Positions 9,116 to 18,943 are shown, counted from the stretch's first letter. The stretch: DNA of 64,000 nt from Salmonella enterica subsp. houtenae serovar Houten (GCA_900478215.1 LS483478.1:1984001-2048000), one strand, 5' to 3'. Program-made: numbers and translations. The notes: generated by a model from the letters alone, not told the origin.

Positions 9116-9964
9116 TTAGCGCGTCTCCAGCCATCGGCAGACTTCCTCCAGGCGCTGGCGCGAATCGGCCAGATCTTCCGGGGCAGCCAGTACCAGCTCC
9201 GGCAAAGGACAAATCTCATAGCTGTCGAGCAACGGCCCTTTAAGGGCGTCCAGACAGCGCACATGCCAGAGATGGCGCAATGCCGTGGCGTTGATTTGAC
9301 TTTCGCCATACCCGGAAATGCGAATCTGGATGTTTCCGTGTCCGCATAAGCGCGCCAGAAAAAGGCGATCGGCCTCGCTAAGCGGCAGTTGGGTCAAATT
9401 GATGCTGTGAGGTTGCATCGCCGGATCGCGTACGTGCGCCAATAATTCATGGGCCAGCGGCAGCCCATTCATCAGACCAGCGACAGGCGGAGGCAGCAGA
9501 GCGTCGTCCGGCAGCGTATCGGCAGTCGCCACTTGCCACAATGTCAGGGGCGCGCTACCCGCTTCCAGACGATCCGTCAGCAGACGTCGGTTGTGCAGAT
9601 GGCGTACCCGCCACAGGCCGCAGAAGAGGGTCTCCTGGATCTCGCTTTCACTCCCGTTCGGATGCTGAATGCGTACCGAGACTTCGCCTTCGCCCAATAA
9701 CGTATTGAGGAATGAGAGATCATCAGCGTTCAGGGAAGACAATTCCCATCCCGGCACGTCGCCGGCTTCCGGGATGCGCCGGGCAAGCTGACGTCGTAGA
9801 TCGGTCAATAATGCCATTACCGCCGGGCTGTGAGCGCAGTGCTCCAGCGCCGCCATACTTGGGTCGCCATTGACCTGACAGGTGAGCGGTAAGGGATTCA
9901 TCGAGAAACTGGCGTCATCAGGCTGCGTACCCGGCCCCAGCAGATGAAAAAAGGCATTGCTCAT
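9116..9964 (-). CDS. hyaF: Hydrogenase-1 maturation protein HyaF
   Basis: A 282-residue HupH/HyaF family protein (E. coli HyaF is 285) with two similar C-terminal halves: GEGEVSVRIQ...QETLFCGLWRVRHL and GHGNIQIRISGYG...ATALRHLWHVRCL. It acts in maturation of the uptake hydrogenase; the exact step is not settled. Its ATG overlaps the hyaE stop by 4 bases (ATGA), a sign of translational coupling. The gap to cyxA downstream is 73 bp. Confidence 0.93.
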   Translation of the reverse strand: MSNAFFHLLGPGTQPDDASFSMNPLPLTCQVNGDPSMAALEHCAHSPAVMALLTDLRRQLARRIPEAGDVPGWELSSLNADDLSFLNTLLGEGEVSVRIQHPNGSESEIQETLFCGLWRVRHLHNRRLLTDRLEAGSAPLTLWQVATADTLPDDALLPPPVAGLMNGLPLAHELLAHVRDPAMQPHSINLTQLPLSEADRLFLARLCGHGNIQIRISGYGESQINATALRHLWHVRCLDALKGPLLDSYEICPLPELVLAAPEDLADSRQRLEEVCRWLETR

Positions 9965-10365
9965 TGTGCCGTCTCCTGCGCTGCGGGAGAGTCGACCATC
10001 GAACGCATCAGCGTGAGCAGTTCAGCCCAGGGATGAAGGCCGCTGAGCGCGCCGCGTAGCTCGCCATCTGTAAAAACCAACGTCGCCGGAAACCGACGCA
10101 CATTAAAGCGATCGCCGATAGCTTCGCTTTGTTCAAGGTCGGCCACTGCCACCTGCCAGTCAAACTGCGGGAACTCGCGCAGGAGTTCGGCGATCATCAC
10201 TGGGTTATCGCTGACTTCCGGCGTACGCCGTGGATCGCAACTTAACAGGATGACGCCATCTCCAACCTGTTTGATCCAGTCGTCTACCGTAGAAGCCTCT
10301 ACCGGTTGCCATCCCCGGGTTAACAGGCGTTGCCATAGCGCAGTAAATGGGGTGTCATTCGCCAC
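9961..10365 (-). CDS. hyaE: Hydrogenase-1 chaperone HyaE
   Basis: A 134-residue thioredoxin-fold protein of the HupG/HyaE family with no CxxC active site. It binds the Tat signal of the small subunit HyaA as a proofreading chaperone in E. coli. I place the start at GTG 10365 (VANDTPFTALWQRLL) because GGAGGGG lies 7 nt upstream and the length then matches E. coli HyaE (132). The start overlaps the end of hyaD by 11 bases. A longer in-frame ATG start inside hyaD is unlikely. Confidence 0.9.
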   Translation of the reverse strand: MANDTPFTALWQRLLTRGWQPVEASTVDDWIKQVGDGVILLSCDPRRTPEVSDNPVMIAELLREFPQFDWQVAVADLEQSEAIGDRFNVRRFPATLVFTDGELRGALSGLHPWAELLTLMRSMVDSPAAQETAQ

Positions 10366-10951
10366 TTCTTTTCCCCTCCAGACGTGTCTGATACTGACGT
10401 ATGCGCACTCCTTCATAGTTTTCCATCGACAGGCATTCATAGTTCAGGCAGCGTGCGGCTTCGTTTGCCTGCGGTACGATCCCCCAGGCGGCCAGTTGCT
10501 CCAGGGCGGCCTGTTCCGCCGCCGGTAGCTGGCCGCGAGCTATTTCGCTCAGGCTACCGCCGTAGTCGTCCAGTTGCGCCGGTTGCAGGCCGACTAGCGC
10601 AATGTGACAGGGCAGATGGCCGCGGATGTCGGCCAGCGCCAGGACCTCGGAAAAACTGTTTTGATGCAGGCTCATTTTTTTGGCGCTGAGATACGCGGGG
10701 ATTTTCTCGCCGGCATAGGTTCGCAGGCTACCCGGCGTCAGACCGTAATCGATCGCGTCAAGGAGCAGGAGATGGCTGGCTTGCTCAACATAACCCAACA
10801 GGTTTAGCCCTTGCGTACCACCGTCAACAATGTCTACCTCTTCAGGCCAGTGATACCGGGCATACAACCGCTCCGCGACCCGGATACCGAATCCTTCATC
10901 GGCCCACAGCAGGTTTCCTAATCCCATCACCACTACGCGTTGCGTATTCAT
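10355..10951 (-). CDS. hyaD: Hydrogenase-1 maturation endopeptidase HyaD
   Basis: A 198-residue aspartic-type nickel-dependent protease of the HybD/HyaD family. It clips the C-terminal tail of HyaB after NiFe-centre insertion. The N-terminus VVMGLGNLLWADEGFG and the segment VDGGTQGLNLL contain the conserved nickel-binding acids (Glu in ADEGFG, Asp in DGGT), and a later His is expected in the HQNSF region. Its ATG overlaps the hyaC stop by 4 bases. Confidence 0.95.
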   Translation of the reverse strand: MNTQRVVVMGLGNLLWADEGFGIRVAERLYARYHWPEEVDIVDGGTQGLNLLGYVEQASHLLLLDAIDYGLTPGSLRTYAGEKIPAYLSAKKMSLHQNSFSEVLALADIRGHLPCHIALVGLQPAQLDDYGGSLSEIARGQLPAAEQAALEQLAAWGIVPQANEAARCLNYECLSMENYEGVRIRQYQTRLEGKRSGE

Positions 10952-11679
10952 GAGGGCTCCTTGTCGTGCGGTTTGGGGAATTTGTGGCTGCGATAGCCAT
11001 TGATCATGGTGGAGATCACCGTATCATCGGACATAATGTCTTCCCGGATAGCGAGGTAAACGTGCCCGACGATGAAAGCGGCAATCAGCCACATGCCCAG
11101 TCGGTGCCAACTGTGAATATCGATGGAGTTGCCGCCGGTCCAGTAGAAAAATTCAACCACATAGCGGAACGGCGCAAAGATGGCGTACTGGCTATGCTCG
11201 CCAAACAGAGCGAAACCGGTGAGGATCATAAATACCGACAACAGGAAATAGCCGAACATCGCGGCCTGCGCGACAGGGTTATGTCCGATGTCGCTCCCCG
11301 GTTTTTTCTCCAGAAACAGATACCAGCGAACCACGGAAAAAGCGCCTTGCCACCAACTGCGACGCCAGACCGGGACGATAAACAGCTCTCGCGAATAGCG
11401 GTTGCCGACACAGGCCCAGTAAATTCGTCCCAACAGCAACACGGTAAAGATCATCGCGGCGGCAAAGTGGATCAGGCGGATATAGCCCATGTAAAACAGA
11501 TAGGTCGCCTCGCCGCTCACCGACGGCAGCGGTCGGCCAATGAAGTAGCCTGTCACCATCAGTACCAACATGCAGGCTACCGTTAGCCAGTGCCACAGGC
11601 GTACCGGCGCTTCAAACACATAGTGGCTGACGGCAGTATCACGCGCCTCCCCGACGCGTGGAGATAGCTTTCCAGTCAT
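10948..11679 (-). CDS. hyaC: Hydrogenase-1 b-type cytochrome subunit
   Basis: A 243-residue membrane protein of the Ni/Fe-hydrogenase cytochrome b family with four predicted transmembrane helices. Candidate haem ligands occur in RLWHWLTVACM, RLIHFAAAM and SWHRLGMW...GHVYLA. It anchors HyaAB on the periplasmic side of the inner membrane and passes electrons from H2 to quinone. It lies between hyaB (18-bp gap) and hyaD (4-bp overlap). Confidence 0.95.
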   Translation of the reverse strand: MTGKLSPRVGEARDTAVSHYVFEAPVRLWHWLTVACMLVLMVTGYFIGRPLPSVSGEATYLFYMGYIRLIHFAAAMIFTVLLLGRIYWACVGNRYSRELFIVPVWRRSWWQGAFSVVRWYLFLEKKPGSDIGHNPVAQAAMFGYFLLSVFMILTGFALFGEHSQYAIFAPFRYVVEFFYWTGGNSIDIHSWHRLGMWLIAAFIVGHVYLAIREDIMSDDTVISTMINGYRSHKFPKPHDKEPS

Positions 11680-11697
11680 CGTTCTTTTCCTTAACGC

Positions 11698-13491
11698 TTA
11701 GCGTACCTGGACGGCAATCAGTTCGCTGCCGTCGTCGCCGAGCACGTGGGTTGAACAGGCGAGGCAGGGATCGAAGCTGTGCAGCGTCCTCAGGATTTCT
11801 AACGGTTGGTCGGGAATCGCCATTTGCGTTCCCATCAATGCCGCTTCATAGGCGCCGATCTGTTTTTTAGGATCGCGCGGGCTGGCGTTCCAGGTGGTGG
11901 GGACCACGCACTGATAGAGTTCGATCTTCTGATCGCGTATTGACGCCCAGTGTCCCAACGCTCCGCGAGGCGCTTCGGTAAAACCGATGCCGCGGCAGCG
12001 CTGCGGCCAACTGGCCGGTTCCCATTTCTCGGTATTGGCGGTGGCCAGGTCGCCGTTTTTCAGATTGGTCATAAGCCTGTCGAAAAAATACTGCAGCTTA
12101 CTGACGGCCCATTGCGCTTCATGCGCGCGGCATAAAATACGGCCAAGCGTAGACTGGATACCGGAGAGCGGCAGTTTAAGGGCGGACATCATGCGATCCA
12201 CCGACTCTATGGTGGCGGCATCTCCTTTGTGATAGGCGATTAGCGTTCGGGCAAGCGGGCCGACTTCCATGGCATGACCCCGCCAGCGCGGTGCTTTAAT
12301 CCAGGAGTAGCGTTCCTGCTCGTTGAGCTGTTGGATATGCGTATCGCTGCCTTTGACATCGCCAGGGTTGTACCAGGGATCGGTAATGCCGTCAAAAGGA
12401 TGACGACCCAGTTTATCGTCCGGATAGCGGTACCAGGCGTGATCCACAAACTCCTGTATCTGCTGCGGATCGGCCAAATCTACCGGCATGACATTCTTAA
12501 AATCGCCATTGACCACCGCGCCGCCCGGCATTAACAGGCTTTGCTGGCTGAAGTCGTTGGCAATATCCGGAAACGCGCCGTAGCTCAGCACGCATTTATC
12601 CGACAGTCCGGTGCCAATTTGACTCCATGCTTTATTGAACTGGCCGATAGCCAGCGCGTCCGGAACCATCACGTTGTTAATGAAGTCGGCGGTGCGGGTG
12701 ATGATCGACTGCACCAGGTTGAGGCGCTCCATATTGACAGCCCCGACCGCGCCGCGTTGATCGAGATTGATCGCGCACGGCATCCCGCCGACGATCCAGT
12801 TAGGATGGGGATTCTTACCGCCAAATATGGTATGGATTTTGACGATCTCGCGCTGGAAGTCGAGGGCTTCAAGATAGTGGGCAAAGCCCATCAGGTTAGC
12901 CTCTGGCGACAGTTTGTACTGTGGATGTCCCCAGTAGCCGTTACGGAATATCCCAAGCTGGCCGCCGTCGACAAATTTCTTCAATCGATTTTGTACGTCA
13001 AAGAAGTAGCCCGGCGATGACATCGGCCAGGCGGAAAGGCTTTGCGCCAACTGCGAGGTGGCGCGCGGATCGGCTTTCAGCGCATTCAGAACATCAATCC
13101 AGTCCATCCCGGCTAACTGATAAAAATGAACCAGATGATCGTGACACCACAACGTAGCCAGCATGATGTTACGTATAATATTGGCGTTATCCGGTACCTG
13201 GATACCAATCGCATCTTCGATTGCGTATACCGACGCCAGAGCATGTACCCCGGTACATACACCACAAATACGTTCAACGAACGCCCAGGCGTCACGCGGG
13301 TCACGGCCTTGCAAAATGATCTCCAGCCCGCGGAACATCGTGCCGCAGGAGACGGCATTGGTGATGACGTTTTGCTCATCAATGTTCACTTCGCAGCGCA
13401 TATGCCCTTCGATGCGGGTAATTGGGTCTATAACCAGACGACGGCCGGCATCATTAACGGTATAGCCCTGGGTTTGATACTGGTTACTCAT
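11698..13491 (-). CDS. hyaB: Hydrogenase-1 large subunit (NiFe)
   Basis: A 597-residue catalytic subunit, the same length as E. coli HyaB. The NiFe-site cysteines are intact: RICGVCTGVH near the N-terminus and DPCLACSTH near the C-terminus. The residues after the DPCLACSTH motif form the tail expected to be removed by HyaD. It oxidises H2 in the periplasm after co-export with HyaA through the Tat system. Its ATG overlaps the hyaA stop by 4 bases. Confidence 0.97.
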   Translation of the reverse strand: MSNQYQTQGYTVNDAGRRLVIDPITRIEGHMRCEVNIDEQNVITNAVSCGTMFRGLEIILQGRDPRDAWAFVERICGVCTGVHALASVYAIEDAIGIQVPDNANIIRNIMLATLWCHDHLVHFYQLAGMDWIDVLNALKADPRATSQLAQSLSAWPMSSPGYFFDVQNRLKKFVDGGQLGIFRNGYWGHPQYKLSPEANLMGFAHYLEALDFQREIVKIHTIFGGKNPHPNWIVGGMPCAINLDQRGAVGAVNMERLNLVQSIITRTADFINNVMVPDALAIGQFNKAWSQIGTGLSDKCVLSYGAFPDIANDFSQQSLLMPGGAVVNGDFKNVMPVDLADPQQIQEFVDHAWYRYPDDKLGRHPFDGITDPWYNPGDVKGSDTHIQQLNEQERYSWIKAPRWRGHAMEVGPLARTLIAYHKGDAATIESVDRMMSALKLPLSGIQSTLGRILCRAHEAQWAVSKLQYFFDRLMTNLKNGDLATANTEKWEPASWPQRCRGIGFTEAPRGALGHWASIRDQKIELYQCVVPTTWNASPRDPKKQIGAYEAALMGTQMAIPDQPLEILRTLHSFDPCLACSTHVLGDDGSELIAVQVR

Positions 13492-14606
13492 GCCTGTTTA
13501 TCCTCATTGTCCGGCTGTTGTTCGGCTTGCGCTAACTGTTGTTTGTGGCGTTTACGTTGGTTGATCGCGCTGGCGACAGCGTGACCGCCAACGCCCGCAG
13601 CGACCACGCCCAGCGCGGTCAGCCCCACCGTATCAGCGGTTGAGTGGGTACCCATCTGAGGAATATCCACCACGCGGCTATAAAACGAGCCGCGATCCCA
13701 GAAACCATTTTCTGAACATCCCAGACATCCGTGGCCGGACTGGATAGGAAAGGAGACGCCGCCATTCCAGCGTGTGGAGGAGCAGGCGTTATAGGTGGTT
13801 GGCCCTTTACAGCCCATCTTGTACAGGCAGTATCCCTTGCGGGCGGCATCATCATCCCAGCTCTCGACAAATTCACCGGCGTCAAAATGGGCGCGGCGGT
13901 AGCATTTATCGTGGATACGCTGACCGTAGAACATCAGTGGACGGCCCATGCGATCGAGTTCCGGCAGACGATCAAATGTCACTATATAGGTGATAATGGC
14001 GCTCATGACATCCGGAATTGGCGGGCATCCAGGGACTTTCACGATCGGCTTGTCGGTGATCACTTTATCGATAGGCGTTGCCTGGGTTGGATTGGGACGG
14101 GCGGCCTGGACACAACCCCAGGAGGCGCAGTTTCCCCAGGCGATAATAGCGCTGGCGCCCGCGGCGGCTTTCTTCAGTTTCTCAATAAACGGGCGACCGC
14201 CGCTGATACAGAACATTCCTTGTTCTCCTAACGGTGGATTGCCTTCCACCGCCAGAATGTACTTCCCGGCGTAGCGAGTGGTGATATCGTCGAAGACCTC
14301 TTCGGCCTGTGCTCCGGCGGCGGCCATCAGGGTGTCGTCATAATCGAGGGAAATCAGCGAGAGGATCACATCTTTGGCTAGCGGGTGTGAGGAACGGATA
14401 AAGGATTCGGTACAGCAGGTGCATTCCAGTCCATGAATCCAGACAACCGGAATTCGTGGCTTATTCTCCAGCGCCCAGGCGATCTTTGGCGTCATTCCGG
14501 CGCCCAGTCCCAGCGACGTGGCGGCAAGGCTACAGAATTTGAGAAAGCTGCGTCGGGTCACTCCCTTACGACGCATGGCTTGATAAAAGGTCTCCTCGTT
14601 ATTCAT
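13488..14606 (-). CDS. hyaA: Hydrogenase-1 small subunit (FeS, Tat-exported)
   Basis: A 372-residue protein, equal to E. coli HyaA. It begins MNNEETFYQAM and has the Tat motif TRRSFLKF at about residues 12-19. FeS-cluster ligands include CTCCTESF, CPPIPD and CLGCSENGFWD, and a C-terminal transmembrane anchor (TVGLTALGVVAAGVGGHAVA) is present. It transfers electrons from the NiFe site to HyaC. ATG 14606 is chosen over an in-frame start 15 codons upstream because it matches the family length and has GGAG upstream. First gene of the operon. Confidence 0.96.
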   Translation of the reverse strand: MNNEETFYQAMRRKGVTRRSFLKFCSLAATSLGLGAGMTPKIAWALENKPRIPVVWIHGLECTCCTESFIRSSHPLAKDVILSLISLDYDDTLMAAAGAQAEEVFDDITTRYAGKYILAVEGNPPLGEQGMFCISGGRPFIEKLKKAAAGASAIIAWGNCASWGCVQAARPNPTQATPIDKVITDKPIVKVPGCPPIPDVMSAIITYIVTFDRLPELDRMGRPLMFYGQRIHDKCYRRAHFDAGEFVESWDDDAARKGYCLYKMGCKGPTTYNACSSTRWNGGVSFPIQSGHGCLGCSENGFWDRGSFYSRVVDIPQMGTHSTADTVGLTALGVVAAGVGGHAVASAINQRKRHKQQLAQAEQQPDNEDKQA

Positions 14607-15124
14607 AACGCGTATTTTTTCTCCTTTTGCACTACGCTCCGCCAGGGGCATAAGGCGTTTTTGCGGGACCGCCGACGTTCTGTCCGGTAAGGAAAATCAT
14701 CGCGTTACGCGCGAGCGAGAAAATAATTTCGATTCACCCTGTACCGGCGCACGTCGCCAGAAATAATGTGAAAAAAGCGTATCTGATTGACCGGGATAAA
14801 CAATGTAAAGAGTGTGGGTATAGCTTATTGCGGTATATTTATACCTATTATCGGTTTTTCGGCGAAAGGGGGGATGAAGAGGGCGATACAACGAATCTGG
14901 TTTTGGTAGCGCACAGAGAAGATGACATGAGAACAGGCAAAGCCCAGGATATTCCAGCATAGTCTGACACTGTTTTCATAAAAGAGATCAATAAATTATG
15001 CCACTCGCTTGCTTGTAGCAGGAAGAACGGGATAACCGATCGCCAGTTACCCCTTCTTCCCACACTCCCCTCAGTTATGGCTGAGCGGTGTACTTATTAT
15101 CTGATTTCGTGGGGAGCGTAACGG
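14607..15124. other. hyaA promoter region and edge of the catabolic island
   Basis: About 520 bp without a supported gene. The part nearest hyaA should hold its promoter. The rest is the junction between Salmonella backbone and the foreign catabolic locus. I looked here for a copy of the 14-bp ychF attachment core and found none. A 64-codon reading frame at 14768-14962 has no ribosome site and unconvincing composition. Confidence 0.5.
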
Positions 15125-15838
15125 TTACCATGTATATTTTATACCTACACGATAGCGTGTTTGTCGCTCACTGGTATAACGATTCTCTTTAATGTTTCCA
15201 ATTTCAACAAATGGGCGCCAGTTCGTATTAAGAGAATACATGATTCTAACGTTATGTTGATAATCCCATTTGCGATTGTTATAAAGAGGTAACGCATTGG
15301 AATCCATCTCCCAAAATATATCAAACTGATACTGAAAGTCCCAGCGATCATACTTATAACCAATGAAACTATCAAACTCCTGAATTTTAGAATGATAGCT
15401 ATTTCCATCGACTCCGACCATACCATAATCCCACAACTTCCATTTATAACGGCCTTGCAAACGAAATCCATTGTCAAAAGTATAGTTCAGGCGGACATAA
15501 GGAATATAAACTAAACCTTCCGAAGTATAGTCCAAAGAAAGGCCAGCTAAGCCGACAGTATTCTTATTTAAGTTGGTATAATAGAATGCTGTTAGCTCAG
15601 AGCCATTTAATTGCATCTCGTCATAAAGGTTCTCATCTTTATTGTTATAACGAGCATCAAACTCAAAGCCAATATTTTTCCCAGTATCGAGGTAGACTTT
15701 AAAGCGATCACCATGTTTTTTAACACCATCACGATAATCATGACGATATTCAATGGATGTTTTATAATCATTTGCTAATGCCAGTTCTGCTAAAAAAAAG
15801 CATGGAAAGGCTACAATAAATTTAATAAGCGTATTCAT
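15125..15838 (-). CDS. KdgM-family oligosaccharide-specific outer-membrane porin
   Basis: A 237-residue beta-barrel protein. A Sec signal peptide (MNTLIKFIVAFPCFFLAELALA, cleaved before ND) precedes alternating amphipathic strands typical of the 12-stranded KdgM/NanC barrels, and the protein ends in the aromatic residue expected by the Bam machinery (IKYTW). Known members carry acidic oligosaccharides such as oligogalacturonides or sialic acid. Here the neighbours suggest unsaturated sulfated uronate oligosaccharides. It follows the sulfatase gene by 35 bp in the same direction, so they are probably cotranscribed. The second of two adjacent ATGs (15838) has the better AAGG spacing. Confidence 0.85.
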   Translation of the reverse strand: MNTLIKFIVAFPCFFLAELALANDYKTSIEYRHDYRDGVKKHGDRFKVYLDTGKNIGFEFDARYNNKDENLYDEMQLNGSELTAFYYTNLNKNTVGLAGLSLDYTSEGLVYIPYVRLNYTFDNGFRLQGRYKWKLWDYGMVGVDGNSYHSKIQEFDSFIGYKYDRWDFQYQFDIFWEMDSNALPLYNNRKWDYQHNVRIMYSLNTNWRPFVEIGNIKENRYTSERQTRYRVGIKYTW

Positions 15839-15873
15839 CATTATCCTTTGATGTATAAAATAAAACTTAATTC

Positions 15874-17433
15874 CTAAATGTAAGCGCTTACTGCTTTGGC
15901 TGAAACTTCGGTTGGGCGCCAAACATCGCCTGAATGTTCCAGCCATGGAATCAGTTCTTCTGTAATCAGTTTATTCACCAGGGGCATATTGTCTGATGCG
16001 ATGTTTTCCATCTGATAGGGATCATTTTTATTATCATGTAAAATATAGGTAAGTGGTTTGCCTATTTTACGATCAATAACCAGTGTATAACGATCGGTTC
16101 GTACACCGCGTCTACCGTAAGATTGTCCGCCGTAAGGCATAAACGTATAGAATTGTGATGTTGGACGTTTATCGCCAGACTGCCCCATAAGCGTCTTTGA
16201 GAAATCAGTACCCTCAACGCTATCCGGGATGTGCTCAGCCAGGCCCATCAACCCTAGTAACGTTGGATAAATGTCCGGGGCAGAGAAAAGCAAATCATCC
16301 TGACAAGCGGGCAGTTTACCGGGCCAGCGGAACATCATTGGAATACGCATGGCCTCTTCATAATGCACATTTTTAGTTGGTTGGCCATTTGAGCCCATAC
16401 AACAACCATGATCGGAGAAGAAGACAACCAGCGTATCTTTATCCAGTTTCAGGCGTTCCAACTCAGTCAGAATACGTCCAAATTGTTCATCGACACCATT
16501 AATCATTGCCATATATTCTTTGAAATATTCTGGTCCATAGCCCTCCTGATACGTTTTATCCCATACTACGTTAGGGCGTTTATTTAGAGAGCGGGATGTC
16601 TGATCTTTAAAGCGATCAAGATATTTTTGTGGCACTTGATCATACGGCGAATGTGGCGGATTCATTGAAACGACCAGGGCAAAAGGTTCATTATTATTAC
16701 GATATTTGCCCCCCTCATTACGTAGATATTTGATAGCCATATCGGCTTCGTGCTCTGGGCTCCATTGGTTAATTTTCAATGGTTTATCGCGAGGCGTCTC
16801 ATTGCTCCAATAAATGGGGTTGAGGTGCAAATCGTACGTGCCATAGCTGTACCAGAAATCGAAACCGTGGCGCTTTTCTGGCGGTGTCCAATCATTCCAG
16901 TAACGTCCTTCTACTGGGTTGTTGTAGCCTGGGACGAAAGGCGCTTCAGGTGCATCAAGGTGCCATTTACCAATGTAACCCATGCTAAAGCCTTGTTTTT
17001 TAAGAATGTCAGACCAGGTTATGGCTTCTTTTTTGAGCTCGATACCAAAATCTTTTCCACCAAAATTACCGTGTGCGCCAGTATGGCAGTTGCCTTGTAA
17101 TCCATTGCGATACGGGTATTGGCCGGTCATTAACATACCGCGGAAAGGTGTACATAGCGGGTAGTTAGAAACCGCTTGCCGTAATACGACACTTTGACTC
17201 GCAAATCGATCAATGAAGGGGGTAATAGATTGATCCTGACCCATAAACCCCAGCGACTGTGCCCGCATTTCATCAGGAAAGATGATTAATAAATTAGGCT
17301 TTTTGGTTATTTTTTTCGTTGTGGTAGCGGTGTCGGTAGTGTGTGTAACGCTTAAACCAGCAGCTGCTGCTGTTGCGCCTAATGCGCTTGACGCTGCGAG
17401 TCCTTTGAGCAAGTTTCTTCTTGTAAGTGACAT
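15874..17433 (-). CDS. Cysteine-type sulfatase with Tat-like signal
   Basis: A 519-residue family S1 sulfatase. The formylglycine motif CxPxR is CTPFR (Cys94 to Arg98), so it needs the radical-SAM maturase encoded at 23836. Metal ligands are suggested by IIFPDEMR near residue 52 and by FFSDHG. The N-terminus, TRRNLLKGLAASSALGATAAAAG, looks like a twin-arginine signal, implying export of a folded protein whose cysteine was already converted in the cytoplasm. Substrate is not readable from sequence; desulfation of an imported oligosaccharide is inferred from context. Divergent from the DeoR regulator and upstream of the porin. Confidence 0.9.
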   Translation of the reverse strand: MSLTRRNLLKGLAASSALGATAAAAGLSVTHTTDTATTTKKITKKPNLLIIFPDEMRAQSLGFMGQDQSITPFIDRFASQSVVLRQAVSNYPLCTPFRGMLMTGQYPYRNGLQGNCHTGAHGNFGGKDFGIELKKEAITWSDILKKQGFSMGYIGKWHLDAPEAPFVPGYNNPVEGRYWNDWTPPEKRHGFDFWYSYGTYDLHLNPIYWSNETPRDKPLKINQWSPEHEADMAIKYLRNEGGKYRNNNEPFALVVSMNPPHSPYDQVPQKYLDRFKDQTSRSLNKRPNVVWDKTYQEGYGPEYFKEYMAMINGVDEQFGRILTELERLKLDKDTLVVFFSDHGCCMGSNGQPTKNVHYEEAMRIPMMFRWPGKLPACQDDLLFSAPDIYPTLLGLMGLAEHIPDSVEGTDFSKTLMGQSGDKRPTSQFYTFMPYGGQSYGRRGVRTDRYTLVIDRKIGKPLTYILHDNKNDPYQMENIASDNMPLVNKLITEELIPWLEHSGDVWRPTEVSAKAVSAYI

Positions 17434-18118
17434 GTTCTTTACTCCAGATAGATATGGGCCGATTATCTTTCAATCCTTATTTTCATTTCCTTACGATATT
17501 ATCTAATCGCAAGAAAACAAAATAAAAAGTCTGACTTTGTGATCAAGGTGAAAGTTTTTGGCAAAAGTGGTCAACGTGCATCGTGCGTTTTTTGAGCATA
17601 TCTATAGGGTTTTTGTCAGGTATTTTTTTAATTATTTGATTTATATAGGTTAATATGGTTTTGTTGAATGTTTTCCTCTTTAATGCTTGCGTTCTTTTTT
17701 TAGCGTAAATAATGGTATTTTCAATTTTTGTTACGCCAGCCAGTAGTGTAATTGGGATTTTCGCTAAAAGTCACTTCACTCAAGGTAATAAAATTTTGTA
17801 TTTTTTGTTAACGCAAATTGGCTTTCTATTGGTGCAAGAGTTGCTTTTAATTTATTGTTATTATTGACTTTTATTGTGATTTTGTTAGAAATGCGTCTTT
17901 GATCAGATATCGTGGTAGAAGCGCTATTGGAAAGTATGTTAGCTGCCTATATGATAGGGGCCTACGTGTAAGGTTTTGCAAACGTATGTCCGATCTTACG
18001 AAACTTTGTGAAAGAGATCATAACTTTTATTTTTTCTGTTTGAAAGTAAACGTAAGTGTATTAATCTTAATTCGAGTCCAAACGAACGGTATTTGTTTGG
18101 CTTCGTAAGGAGACAGAA
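17434..18118. other. Divergent regulatory region between sulfatase and DeoR genes
   Basis: A 685-bp AT-rich gap separating two divergently transcribed genes, unusually long for this cluster. It contains a CRP-like site (18007-18022). Immediately upstream of the sulfatase start, at 17467-17490, are several TTTC(A/C) repeats resembling those before the maturase gene. No convincing reading frame or decayed gene was seen. Confidence 0.55.
18007..18022 (+). promoter_or_regulatory. Candidate CRP-binding site upstream of the DeoR gene
   Basis: TGTGA, six bases, TCATA matches 9 of the 10 conserved positions of the CRP consensus (TGTGA-N6-TCACA). It lies 97 bp before the regulator start codon. Catabolite control would fit a PTS-sugar locus. 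Confidence 0.5.
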
Positions 18119-18895
18119 GTGAAGGCGGCAATCGAAAGGCGTATGGAAATACTCGAGGTGATAACCCGGCAGGGGAAAGCTCGTGTCGAAGACTTAGCCG
18201 AAAGATTCAATGTCTCAAGTGTCACCATTCGTAGTGACCTGAGTTTTTTAGAAAAAAACGGATACATCGTCAGATCTCACGGTTCGGCTATCCCGAACGT
18301 TGGCGTAATTGCTGAACTCACTGTTAATGAAAAGAGTCGCCGTAATTCTGATGTCAAATCCTTGATTGGGCAGGCTGCTGCAAAACTGATTAACAATGGC
18401 GACACAGTCATTCTGGATTCGGGCACCACCACGCGCGAAATCGCTGCCAATTTAAAGTCAGTAGAAAACGTGGTGGTCATGACAAATGGGCTGGATGTGG
18501 CGGTAGAATTAGCGTCAGCTCCTGGGGTGGAGGTCCTCATTTCCGGCGGCGTGTTACGTAAGAGCGCGATGTCTTTCTCTGGTTCTCAAGCTGAAGCCAG
18601 CCTGAAAAACGTGCGTTTTGACAAGGTTTTTCTGGGGGTTGATGGTTTTGACTTACGGGTGGGTATCACGACACATAATGAGCAGGAAGCCAGTCTTAAC
18701 CGCTTAATGTGTGATATTTCGGAGCAAGTAATTGCGGTTGCTGACTCTACGAAGTTTGGGAAACGCAGTTGCCATATGATCCGTGAATTTGGTGATATTG
18801 ATGTGTTAGTGACGGATGCTAATATCCCCGAAGAATATGTACAACGTTTGCGGGATATGCGAATCGAAGTCATTATCGCTGAAAAAGAGAAGTAA
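18119..18895 (+). CDS. DeoR-family transcriptional regulator, AgaR-like
   Basis: A 258-residue regulator. The N-terminal DeoR winged helix (about 5-60) contains RVEDLAERFNVSSVTIRSDLSFLEKNG. The C-terminal sugar-phosphate-sensing domain has DSGTTT (about 101-106), NGLDVA, GGVLR and FLGVDGFD. It resembles AgaR, the repressor of N-acetylgalactosamine genes, throughout its length. Start is GTG at 18119 with AAGGAGAC 6 nt upstream. It probably represses the sulfatase/porin genes on one side and the PTS genes on the other, and releases DNA when a phosphorylated sugar from the pathway accumulates; that is inference. Confidence 0.9.
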   Translation: MKAAIERRMEILEVITRQGKARVEDLAERFNVSSVTIRSDLSFLEKNGYIVRSHGSAIPNVGVIAELTVNEKSRRNSDVKSLIGQAAAKLINNGDTVILDSGTTTREIAANLKSVENVVVMTNGLDVAVELASAPGVEVLISGGVLRKSAMSFSGSQAEASLKNVRFDKVFLGVDGFDLRVGITTHNEQEASLNRLMCDISEQVIAVADSTKFGKRSCHMIREFGDIDVLVTDANIPEEYVQRLRDMRIEVIIAEKEK

Positions 18896-18899
18896 CGCT

Positions 18900-18939
18900 T
18901 TACTCCATAGTGACATTATTGTTGTTAATTGTGGAGTAA
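18900..18939. other. Inverted repeat after the DeoR gene
   Basis: An 8-bp perfect inverted repeat, TTACTCCA and TGGAGTAA, with a 24-nt loop begins just after the regulator stop codon. It lacks a T-run, so it is not a standard terminator. It could be an operator or an attenuating hairpin. Confidence 0.35.
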
Positions 18940-18943
18940 GTTA

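Noticed and set aside
14768..14962. 64-codon reading frame upstream of hyaA
   Set aside because: No ribosome site, odd composition, and it covers the likely hyaA promoter; I cannot match it to a family.
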